Of a DNA stretch of 7,908 nt, positions 1 to 5,679 are shown in pieces. The translations under genes were made by a program, and so were the position numbers. The stretch comes from Burkholderiales bacterium. Lineage in GTDB: Bacteria; Pseudomonadota; Gammaproteobacteria; Burkholderiales; Ga0077523. The notes below the pieces were generated by a model that saw nothing but the letters and a program-made list of their open reading frames with translations, did not search any database and was not told the origin of the DNA. The stretch spans positions 1 through 7,908 of the forward strand of contig JALORJ010000102.1 in the NCBI GenBank assembly GCA_025459035.1, in the 5' to 3' direction. Position 1 is the stretch's first letter. Each line of letters begins with the position of its first letter.

Positions 1-605
1 GCGTTGGCGGCGCTGCCCTGGGCCTCCATCGCGAGCACACCGGTCGCGTCGCTGGCGTGAACGAGCGAGAAGCGCTGATCGAAGGCGCCGACGTAGGCGG
101 CGTCACCGATCACGAGGTCCCCGGTGGGCCCGAACACCTCCACGACGCCGGTCCGGAACCGTTCCCCGGTCGTCGCGATCACCTGCACGTCGACGAGCAC
201 CGATGCCCGCGACAGCGACACCGCCCGCACGTCCATGAAGCCGGCCGCACGGAAGTTGAACGCGAGATCGAACGCATCGGCTTCGCCCGCCGTCAACACA
301 CTGCCGTCGTCGAGCCAGATCAGCACGTAGTCGGAGCGGTTGAACCCCTGGGCGCCGAAGGCCGTGGTCGCGGTCGCGCCGTCACCGTCGATCGAAAGGT
401 CGATCCGCGTGCGCGTGGTCGTCGCCGACGCTCCGCTGCCCGCGGTCGACGGCACAGAGGCGCTGACCGTCGCGCCCGGGTCGGTGTTGACCACCAGCGT
501 GTCCGGGTTCTGCTCGGCGCGGGCCTTCACGTCGTCGGCGAGGGCCGGGCTGGCGACGGCGACCGCGAACGCCAGTGCACAGAAGAGTCGGGACAGAGTC
601 TTCAT
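1..605 (-). CDS. Secreted protein of unknown function (N-terminal part, runs off the window)
   Basis: Reading the minus strand from an ATG at 605 gives 201 codons with no stop up to the window edge, so the C-terminus is missing. The first 23 residues (MKTLSRLFCALAFAVAVASP then ALA) form a clear Sec signal peptide with predicted cleavage ALA|DD, so the protein should reach the periplasm or beyond. The mature part has a Ser/Thr/Ala/Gly-rich stretch around residues 45-66. It then alternates hydrophobic and polar residues in a beta-rich pattern, with Asp/Gly-rich turns (SIDGDG at 71-76, LDDGS at 98-102). A GAGG ribosome-binding site lies at 618-615, nine bases upstream. I do not recognise the family. 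An all-beta secreted or surface protein is an inference. It is divergent from the hydrolase at 728. The opposite-strand readings here lack a signal peptide or family features and look like shadows. Confidence 0.78.
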   Translation of the reverse strand, partial: MKTLSRLFCALAFAVAVASPALADDVKARAEQNPDTLVVNTDPGATVSASVPSTAGSGASATTTRTRIDLSIDGDGATATTAFGAQGFNRSDYVLIWLDDGSVLTAGEADAFDLAFNFRAAGFMDVRAVSLSRASVLVDVQVIATTGERFRTGVVEVFGPTGDLVIGDAAYVGAFDQRFSLVHASDATGVLAMEAQGSAAN

Positions 606-727
606 GGGGAGCAACCTCGGTTCACGACGGGCGCGGCACAGGGAAATCCTGATGTCGCACACGACCGCGTCGAGGTCGAGAATGCGCCGCATCGTCAGTT
701 TCCGGAACCCAGACAAAAGGTGGGTGC
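606..727. promoter_or_regulatory. Divergent intergenic region between the secreted-protein gene and the hydrolase gene
   Basis: This 122-base gap separates two divergent starts, so promoters for both should lie here. I see no convincing sigma-70 promoter. A GAGAAT hexamer at 678-683 matches four of six -10 positions for the plus direction, but its upstream partner is poor. Small symmetric elements are present: TTCCGGAA at 700-707 and a tandem GTCGAG pair at 669-680. Neither is strong enough to call an operator. The region holds the ribosome-binding sites of both flanking genes. Confidence 0.35.
715..724 (+). promoter_or_regulatory. Ribosome-binding site deciding the start of the hydrolase gene
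   Basis: The purine-rich run AAAAGGTGGG ends three bases before ATG 728; its AAGG core lies about seven bases upstream of the start. It supports 728 over the in-frame ATG at 800, which is preceded by C/A-rich sequence without a Shine-Dalgarno-like stretch. Confidence 0.5.
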
Positions 728-1708
728 ATGACCGCGGCATCCGACGGACACTCGGCCGCCCCTGCCTCCGACCGCGGCGCGACGCCGCCACGCGACTCCA
801 TGCCGATCACGACCCACCACTTCGTCGCCGCGAACGGCCTGCGCCTGCACTACGCCCGGTCGGGCGACGCCGGGCCGCCACTGCTCTTCCTCCACGGCTT
901 CCCCGAGTACTGGGCGCAGTGGCAGCGCCAGCTCGACGATCTCGGCGCCGACCACGTCGCGGTGGCGCTCGACCAGCGCGGCTACCACCTGTCGGACGCC
1001 CCCGAAGGCATCGAGCCGTACCGCATGCCGCACCTCGTGGCCGACGTCCTCGCGCTGGCCGACCACCTCGGCTGGGCGCGCTTCACGCTGATCGGGCAGG
1101 ACTGGGGCGGTGCCGTCGCGTGGGCCTTCGCGGCGCAGCACCCGCACCGGCTCGAGCGGCTGGTGATCCTGAACGCACCGCATGCGGCGGTGTTCGCGCG
1201 CGAGCTGCGCGACAACCCGGCGCAGCAGGCCGCGAGCGCATACATGGCGGTGTTCGCGACGCCCGAGGCACCGGCGCTGGTCGCCCGCGACAACCACGCG
1301 CGCTTCGCGCAGTCGCTGTTCGGCGACGGACTGCGCGACGGCTGGGCGACCGAGGCCGAGCGCGACGCGTACCTCGCGGTCTGGAACGACGGCCACACGC
1401 TCCGGGCGGGGCTGGCGTGGTACGCCGCCTCCGCGGCCGAGCGCGCCGACCGCGCGCCCCGCCCCGCGGTACCGGACGATCCCGCGACCTCGCCCTGGCG
1501 CGTCGAGGTGCCGACCCTCGTGCTGTGGGGCGACGCGGACGTGTACCTGCTGCCCGGCAACCTCGACGGCCTCGACGCCTACGTGCCGCACCTCACGCTG
1601 CGCCGCTTTCCCGGGGCGCCGCACTGGCTCAACCGATCGCATGCGGCCGACGTGAACGCGGCGATCCGGGCGTTCGTTGCCGGCGCCGTACCGCGCCACG
1701 ACGCGTGA
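728..1708 (+). CDS. Alpha/beta hydrolase, epoxide-hydrolase-like (326 aa)
   Basis: This is a predicted cytoplasmic alpha/beta-hydrolase of the epoxide hydrolase / haloalkane dehalogenase branch. The oxyanion motif HGFPE is at residues 56-60. The nucleophile elbow GQDWGG is at 123-128, so Asp125 would form the covalent ester. The acid is probably Asp271 in WGDAD, and the catalytic base is His299 in GAPHW. A lid domain at about 150-245 contains Tyr172 and Tyr232. Their spacing from the nucleophile resembles the two epoxide-activating tyrosines of epoxide hydrolases, which favours that reaction (epoxide to vicinal diol) over dehalogenation. The substrate is unknown. About 24 residues before M25 are low-complexity and dispensable-looking, so a start at 800 is possible. 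The stop codon overlaps a GTG in frame with the next gene (GTGA, 1705-1708). Closely related dehalogenases and esterases remain alternatives. Confidence 0.9.
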   Translation: MTAASDGHSAAPASDRGATPPRDSMPITTHHFVAANGLRLHYARSGDAGPPLLFLHGFPEYWAQWQRQLDDLGADHVAVALDQRGYHLSDAPEGIEPYRMPHLVADVLALADHLGWARFTLIGQDWGGAVAWAFAAQHPHRLERLVILNAPHAAVFARELRDNPAQQAASAYMAVFATPEAPALVARDNHARFAQSLFGDGLRDGWATEAERDAYLAVWNDGHTLRAGLAWYAASAAERADRAPRPAVPDDPATSPWRVEVPTLVLWGDADVYLLPGNLDGLDAYVPHLTLRRFPGAPHWLNRSHAADVNAAIRAFVAGAVPRHDA

Positions 1709-1755
1709 GGCTGGCCGCCGCCGCGCGACCGGGCGACGGCGGCGCGCGTCGGTCG

Positions 1756-2847
1756 ATGGCATGGGCCGGGCGCGCCCTTGCGCTCGCCGGCCTGGTGCTG
1801 ACGGCCACGACCGCGCGCGCGCACGACACGCAGCTGTCCAGCGCGCGACTCACGCTGCATGCACGGGTGGTCGACGCGCAGCTCGATCTGGACGGACGCG
1901 ACGTCGATGCCGCGCTCGGACTGCACCTGAGCGGGCCCGACCGGCGCATCGCGCCCGGCGCCGTCGACACCCATGCCGAGCGGATCGGCGGGTGGATCGG
2001 CACGCAGGTCGGCGTGTCGATCGACGCGACGCGCTGCCCGATCGAGGTGCGCAGCCTCGCCGCCGTCGGCGAGCACGTGCGCGCGCAACTGCGCTTCGAC
2101 TGCCCGCCGGCGGCGGGCACGCTGACGTGGCGCGCGACGCTGTTCGGCAGCGTCGACCCGCGGGCGCGACACATGGTCACGGTGGACGGCGACGTGCAGC
2201 GCATGGGCCTGCTGACCACCACCGCGCCGACGCTGGCGCTGGTCACGACGCAGGCGACGGTGGCCGAGGTCTGGGGCCGGTACGTGGCCGCCGGCATCGA
2301 GCACATCGCGATCGGCTTCGACCACATCGCGTTCCTGATCGCGACCGTAGCCTGGGGGCGTCGCATCGGGCCGCTCGTGCGCGTGGTGACGGCCTTCACG
2401 CTCGCCCACTCGATCACGCTGGCGCTCGCGGTGCTCGAAGTGGCGTCGATCCCTGGCGCATGGGTCGAGGCCGCGATCGCGGCGTCGATCGTCTGGGTCA
2501 GCGCCGAGAACTTCTTCGTGCGCGATGTCGGGCGGCGCTGGCCGCTGACCTTCGTCTTCGGGCTGATCCACGGCTTCGGCTTCGCCTCGGTGCTCGCGGA
2601 CTACGGCTTGCCGCACGATGCCCGCGTCGCCGCGCTGGCGGCGTTCAACGTCGGCGTCGAGGTGGGGCAGCTCGCGATCGTGGGAACCGCGCTCGTGCTG
2701 CTGCGCGGCATCGATGCGTGGCAGCGGCGCGCCGGCGTGGCGAGGGTCCCGGATCCGCGCGTCGTGAAGGCGATCTCCGTCGCGATCGGCGCTGCGGGCG
2801 TCGTGTGGCTGTTCGAGCGCATCGGCGCGATCGCGGCACCGCAGTGA
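1756..2847 (+). CDS. HupE/UreJ_2-type membrane protein with periplasmic N-terminal domain (363 aa)
   Basis: Residues 1-22 are a signal peptide with predicted cleavage ARA|HD, which would leave a mature N-terminal histidine. Residues 23 to about 170 form a periplasmic beta-type domain with two cysteines (C94, C116) that could pair. From about 174 to 356 come roughly six membrane segments carrying the family's conserved polar residues: GIEHIAIGFDH (180-190), FTLAHSITL (214-222), EN at 251-252, HGFGFA (272-277) and FNVGVEVGQ (297-305). The HupE/UreJ group includes proposed nickel/metal permeases of hydrogenase and urease operons. This longer subfamily is uncharacterised in function as far as I know, so metal handling is inferred. 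No hydrogenase or urease gene is nearby. An in-frame GTG at 1705 overlaps the hydrolase stop and would add 17 residues. I prefer ATG 1756 because it begins a normal signal peptide, though no strong ribosome-binding site marks either start. Confidence 0.85.
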   Translation: MAWAGRALALAGLVLTATTARAHDTQLSSARLTLHARVVDAQLDLDGRDVDAALGLHLSGPDRRIAPGAVDTHAERIGGWIGTQVGVSIDATRCPIEVRSLAAVGEHVRAQLRFDCPPAAGTLTWRATLFGSVDPRARHMVTVDGDVQRMGLLTTTAPTLALVTTQATVAEVWGRYVAAGIEHIAIGFDHIAFLIATVAWGRRIGPLVRVVTAFTLAHSITLALAVLEVASIPGAWVEAAIAASIVWVSAENFFVRDVGRRWPLTFVFGLIHGFGFASVLADYGLPHDARVAALAAFNVGVEVGQLAIVGTALVLLRGIDAWQRRAGVARVPDPRVVKAISVAIGAAGVVWLFERIGAIAAPQ

Positions 2848-2855
2848 TGCACCGA

Positions 2856-2861
2856 TTGACA
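2856..2861 (+). promoter_or_regulatory. Possible -35 element (TTGACA) upstream of the exported amidase gene
   Basis: A perfect TTGACA lies just after the HupE-like gene. The matching -10 position, 17-18 bases downstream (about 2879-2885, CAAAAG), is poor with three of six matches at best. If it is used, the transcript would begin near 2890 and carry the hairpin at 2886-2920 at its 5' end. Chance occurrence is a real possibility. Confidence 0.25.
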
Positions 2862-2885
2862 GCGATCGCGAACGTGGCGCAAAAG

Positions 2886-2920
2886 CGCGGGTCGGCTTCG
2901 GTCGAAGTCCGACCCCCGCG
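2886..2920. terminator. Strong interrupted hairpin between the HupE-like and amidase genes
   Basis: The left arm CGCGG-GTCGG-CTTC (2886-2899) pairs with GAAG (2904-2907), CCGAC (2909-2913) and CCGCG (2916-2920). The tip is a GGTC loop, with a one-base bulge (2908) and a two-base bulge (2914-2915). That gives 14 base pairs, mostly G-C. On the plus strand it is followed by TCCTTCACCTT rather than a clean T-run. On the minus strand it is followed by GCTTTT. It could be a terminator for the upstream pair, a bidirectional barrier, or a 5'-leader structure for the amidase mRNA. The pairing is read directly; the role is inferred. Confidence 0.45.
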
Positions 2921-2950
2921 TCCTTCACCTTCGATGGAGCCTCACTGCGC

Positions 2951-4201
2951 ATGAAGATCCGCACGCTCGCCGTCGCCGTTCCTCTGCTGTGCATCGCCGC
3001 CGCCGCGCAGGCCGACACGTCTTCGGTGAAGACCCAGTCGCGCGTGCTCGTCAAGAAGATGGGCGTGCACTGTGTCGACGATCCGCACTGCTTCAATCGC
3101 TACCACCCGGCCATCAAGCCGGTCATGACCGCGAAGCCCGGGCAGATGATCACGTTCGAGACGCGTGACGCGCTCGACTCCGACCTCACGATCGACTCGC
3201 TGCCGAAGGACGTCGGCGCGATCGACCTGAACCTCGTGCATCCGCTGACCGGTCCGGTCGCCATCGAAGGCGCGAAGCGCGGCGACGTGCTCGCCATCAC
3301 GCTGATCGACATCGAGCCCGACGAGTACGGCTACACCACGGTCGTGCCCGGCTTCGGCTTCCTGCGCGACCGCTTCACCGAACCGTTCGTCGCCAACTGG
3401 AAGCTGAGCCGCGTCGACGCCGAGGCCGCCCAGTTGCCGGGGGTGCGCATTCCGTTCAACGGCTTCATGGGGACGGTCGGCGTGCTGCCAGGCTTCCCCG
3501 AGGTCGACGCGTGGGAAGCCCGCGAGACCCAGCTCGGCAAGGCCGGCGGCGTGGCGCTGCCGCCTCAGCCGGTCGGTGCGCTGCCGTCGGCGGTGTGCGG
3601 CGTGAACGGATCGCACAAGGACAAGTGCCTGCGCACGATCCCGCCGCGCGAGAACGGCGGCAACATGGACATCAAGCAGATGGTGGTCGGCACGACGCTG
3701 CTGCTGCCGTGCTACGTCGACGGCTGCGGCCTGTTCATCGGTGACGTGCACTACGCGCAGGGCGACGGTGAGGTCGCCGGGACCGCGATCGAGATGGGTG
3801 CGAAGGTCACGGTGCGCACCGAGATTCGCAAGGGCATGGCGTCGATGATCAAGGCCGGTCCGCACTTCGAGGGCGGCTCGCAGCTGAAGAAGCTCGAGCC
3901 GGACCGCTTCCACGCCACGGTGTCGTACCCGATCAAGAAGGCCGGTGAAGTGCCGCCGCAGCACAAGTACCTCAACGGCGACAAGATCGGCCCGCTCGTG
4001 AACATGTCCGAGGACCTGACCGTCGCCGCACGCGGTGCGCTCAACGAGATGGTCGACTGGCTCGCCGCGACCTACGGCTGGTCGCCGGTGCAGGCGTACG
4101 TGTACACGTCGGTCGCGTGCGACCTGCGGATCGGCAACGTCGTCGACGTGCCGAACTACGCGGTGTCGACCATCTGCCCGCTCGAGCACATCACGAAGTG
4201 A
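2951..4201 (+). CDS. Exported acetamidase/formamidase-family protein (FmdA/AmdA-like, 416 aa)
   Basis: This protein belongs to the acetamidase/formamidase family, whose known members hydrolyse short amides to acid plus ammonia. Family signatures are plain: PGQMITFETRDA (63-74), HPLTGPVAIEGA (97-108) with GDVL (111-114), PPRENGGNMD (231-240), GLFIGDVHYAQGDGEVAGTA (260-279) and DLRIGNVVDVPN (391-402). Unlike typical cytoplasmic members it begins with a Sec signal peptide (cleavage AQA|DT after residue 21). The mature part has eight cysteines, including close pairs C41/C47, C216/C226 and C254/C259, which fits disulfides in the periplasm. C14 is not in a good lipobox. The full-length fold appears intact. 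GGAG at 2936-2939 sits 11 bases before the ATG, a slightly long spacing. The stop overlaps a GTG in frame with the next gene (GTGA, 4198-4201). The actual substrate is unknown and need not be a simple amide. Confidence 0.9.
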   Translation: MKIRTLAVAVPLLCIAAAAQADTSSVKTQSRVLVKKMGVHCVDDPHCFNRYHPAIKPVMTAKPGQMITFETRDALDSDLTIDSLPKDVGAIDLNLVHPLTGPVAIEGAKRGDVLAITLIDIEPDEYGYTTVVPGFGFLRDRFTEPFVANWKLSRVDAEAAQLPGVRIPFNGFMGTVGVLPGFPEVDAWEARETQLGKAGGVALPPQPVGALPSAVCGVNGSHKDKCLRTIPPRENGGNMDIKQMVVGTTLLLPCYVDGCGLFIGDVHYAQGDGEVAGTAIEMGAKVTVRTEIRKGMASMIKAGPHFEGGSQLKKLEPDRFHATVSYPIKKAGEVPPQHKYLNGDKIGPLVNMSEDLTVAARGALNEMVDWLAATYGWSPVQAYVYTSVACDLRIGNVVDVPNYAVSTICPLEHITK

Positions 4202-4278
4202 CGCGGCCTTCGCGCGCGGCGTCGGCCGGCCGTGCGGCAGCCGACACCGCGGCGAGGCCGGCTGCGCGCACCGGCCCG

Positions 4279-4842
4279 ATGACCCGACGCCGGTTCCTGC
4301 TGCGGTCCGCGGGCCTGGCCACCGCGTGGGTCGGGTTGTCCGGCCATTCGCCGTATCGGCAGTGGATCGTCTACCGCGACACCCATCTGGTCGTCATCAC
4401 CAGCCGGGACGACCCGGCAGGCGATGCCCTGGGGGACGCGATCGTCGCGGCGGTGCGCGCCCGCCTGCCGGACAGTCATGCCGCGGTCGGGCGCGGGCCG
4501 CGGGTGCAACGCATCGCGAGCCTGCTGTCGACACGCCAGGCCGACATCGCGGTCGTCGAACGCGCCACGGCCGTCGCGATGGCCCGCGGGACCGGGCCGT
4601 TCGACGCCTACGGCCCGATCGCGCTGCGCACCGTGGTCGAGAGCGACACGCATCTGCTCGTGTGCCGCGCCGACTTCCTCGCGGCGCATGCGTGGCTGCT
4701 GGCCGAGGCGCTCGCCGGTCCGGACACCGCGCTCGGCCTGCGCGTCGCGGCGGTGGCAGATGCCGACGCCATCGCGGCGCACCCCGGGGCGGTGGCGTGG
4801 CACGAAGGGCGCCCGCTGGAGGCGCCGACCGCCTCGAAGTGA
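4279..4842 (+). CDS. Small Tat-signal protein resembling a shortened TAXI solute-binding protein (187 aa)
   Basis: The N-terminus MTRRRFLLRSAGLATAWVGL has the twin-arginine pattern (RRRFLL) and a hydrophobic core, so export by Tat is likely. The mature region resembles pieces of TAXI-type (TRAP-associated) solute-binding proteins. ITSRDDPAGDALGDAIVAAV (40-59) is like their first strand and helix. RVQRIASLLSTRQADIAVVE (75-94) is like the segment that counts bound or occupied states. DTHLLVCRADF (123-133) resembles the strand after the hinge, and HPGAVAWHEG (168-177) resembles the C-terminal HPGA-x-x-Y-x-E region. TAXI proteins are usually over 300 residues, so the middle would be missing; this may be a minimal or decayed binder. 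No TRAP membrane gene lies in the window. An in-frame GTG at 4198 overlaps the amidase stop and would lengthen the n-region by 27 residues. Neither start has a clear ribosome-binding site. The family call is tentative; the gene call is firm. Confidence 0.72.
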   Translation: MTRRRFLLRSAGLATAWVGLSGHSPYRQWIVYRDTHLVVITSRDDPAGDALGDAIVAAVRARLPDSHAAVGRGPRVQRIASLLSTRQADIAVVERATAVAMARGTGPFDAYGPIALRTVVESDTHLLVCRADFLAAHAWLLAEALAGPDTALGLRVAAVADADAIAAHPGAVAWHEGRPLEAPTASK

Positions 4843-5576
4843 TCGGTCGGCGCCGTCGCGTCACGGGCGCGATCGTCGCGCTGATCGCGCCGATCCTGCT
4901 GACGCCGGGCGCGCCGCGCACGGCGCGGGCCCACGACCTGGTCACACCGCAGGCGGTCGAACAGACCGTGGCCGACGTGCAGCAGGCGCTGACCGTCGTG
5001 CGCTCGAAGGCCCCGGCCGCGCGCCGCGCCGAGGCACACCTGCTGATCGCGCGCCGTCACGACACGATGCGCGATCTGCTGAACCGCGACATCGCCGCGC
5101 ACGGTCAGGTGCAGGGGCTGCCGTCGAAGCTGCTGATCGAGCGGCTGCGTGCGGCCGGGGCCCCGTTCGCGTGGTCCGACGCGCTGGGTCGCTACGCCGC
5201 GCCGGTCGACCACTACCGCGCCGCGGCCGAACTCGATCCTCGCGGACCGGGGGCGGCCGAAGCCACCTTCGGCTGGCTCTCCGGTGCGTTCGCCGACAGC
5301 TTCCGCGACGACCCGCTGCAGGTGCTGCCGCAGGCGACTGCCGCCGCCACGCTCGCGGAACTGGGCGAGCGTTTCGTGCGCGAGTGGCCCCGCGACGCGA
5401 ACGTCGAAGAAGCGCGGTTCATCACCGCCATCGCATGGGTACGTGTCGCGCGCGCCACGCGCGCACCGAGCACGGCGGCGACGCGGGCGCGCGAGAGCCT
5501 GGAGCGATTCGCGCGCGACTATCCCGACAGCCTGCGAAGCGCGGCGGTACCGGTCCTGCTCGGCGCGTTGCCGTGA
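4839..5576 (+). CDS. Exported helical, TPR-like protein of unknown function (245 aa)
   Basis: The GTG start overlaps the previous stop (GTGA, 4839-4842), implying translational coupling. A GGAGG at 4818-4822 is present but 16 bases away, which is far. The first 31 residues form a signal peptide: RRRR at 4-7, a hydrophobic core VTGAIVALIAPILL (8-21), and predicted cleavage ARA|HD after residue 31. The mature part is almost wholly helical. Residues 124-151 (DHYRAAAELDPRGPGAAEAT onward) and 168-230 look like degenerate TPR or helical-hairpin repeats, with the YP-D pattern at 228-230 typical of TPR-like ends. No cysteines and no catalytic motif were seen. A periplasmic scaffold or chaperone partner for neighbouring exported proteins is a guess from context. 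I do not recognise a named family. Confidence 0.75.
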   Translation: MIGRRRRVTGAIVALIAPILLTPGAPRTARAHDLVTPQAVEQTVADVQQALTVVRSKAPAARRAEAHLLIARRHDTMRDLLNRDIAAHGQVQGLPSKLLIERLRAAGAPFAWSDALGRYAAPVDHYRAAAELDPRGPGAAEATFGWLSGAFADSFRDDPLQVLPQATAAATLAELGERFVREWPRDANVEEARFITAIAWVRVARATRAPSTAATRARESLERFARDYPDSLRSAAVPVLLGALP

Positions 5577-5679
5577 CCGGCCTGCCCGCGCGCGGGCCCT
5601 CGACGACCCTCCACGGCGACGCGCGGGTAGCGCCGGCCTGCGAAGATCGCGCCTCGACCGCGTTTCCCGCCGCGACGCC
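5577..5679 (+). other. GC-rich gap before the dioxygenase genes
   Basis: This gap of about 103 bases separates the TPR-like gene from the dioxygenase alpha gene. It contains the perfect palindrome GCCCGCGCGCGGGC (5584-5597) and a nine-base direct repeat CCGGCCTGC at 5577-5585 and 5633-5641. There is no T-run after the palindrome, so a standard intrinsic terminator is not supported. I see no good sigma-70 or sigma-54 promoter and no Shine-Dalgarno sequence close to the proposed start at 5680. A separate transcription unit for the dioxygenase is possible but not shown. Confidence 0.35.

Noticed and set aside
606..660. GGCAC-containing stretch considered as a sigma-54 -24/-12 promoter
   Set aside because: The GC dinucleotide is not at the required spacing and the surrounding bases do not match the consensus.
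57..731. Plus-strand open frame of 224 codons opposite the secreted-protein gene
   Set aside because: The translation is Arg/His/Gly/Glu-rich with no signal or motif. The minus strand gives a proper signal peptide, ribosome-binding site and protein-like composition.
340..1704. Long upstream extension of the HupE-like frame, which could be read as an 835-residue protein
   Set aside because: The extension is Arg/Pro/Ala-rich and overlaps the hydrolase in another frame. The signal peptide at 1756 marks the true beginning, with GTG 1705 as the only reasonable alternative.
695..1762. Minus-strand open frame of 355 codons opposite the hydrolase
   Set aside because: It is Arg/Val/Gly-rich without domain features and covers an intact alpha/beta hydrolase with all catalytic motifs.
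1579..3096. Long minus-strand open frame (505 codons) opposite the HupE-like gene and the start of the amidase gene
   Set aside because: Its translation is Arg/His/Asp-rich low-complexity with no motif, and the plus strand has clear family signatures. This is the usual GC-rich shadow.
5584..5597. Perfect 14-base palindrome GCCCGCGCGCGGGC considered as a terminator or operator
   Set aside because: There is no loop, no T-run, and only G/C alternation, which arises often by chance in such GC-rich DNA.
5149..5679. Upstream extension of the dioxygenase alpha frame, which could be read as a 621-residue protein
   Set aside because: It overlaps the TPR-like gene out of frame, is Arg/Pro-rich, and makes the protein far longer than known alpha subunits.
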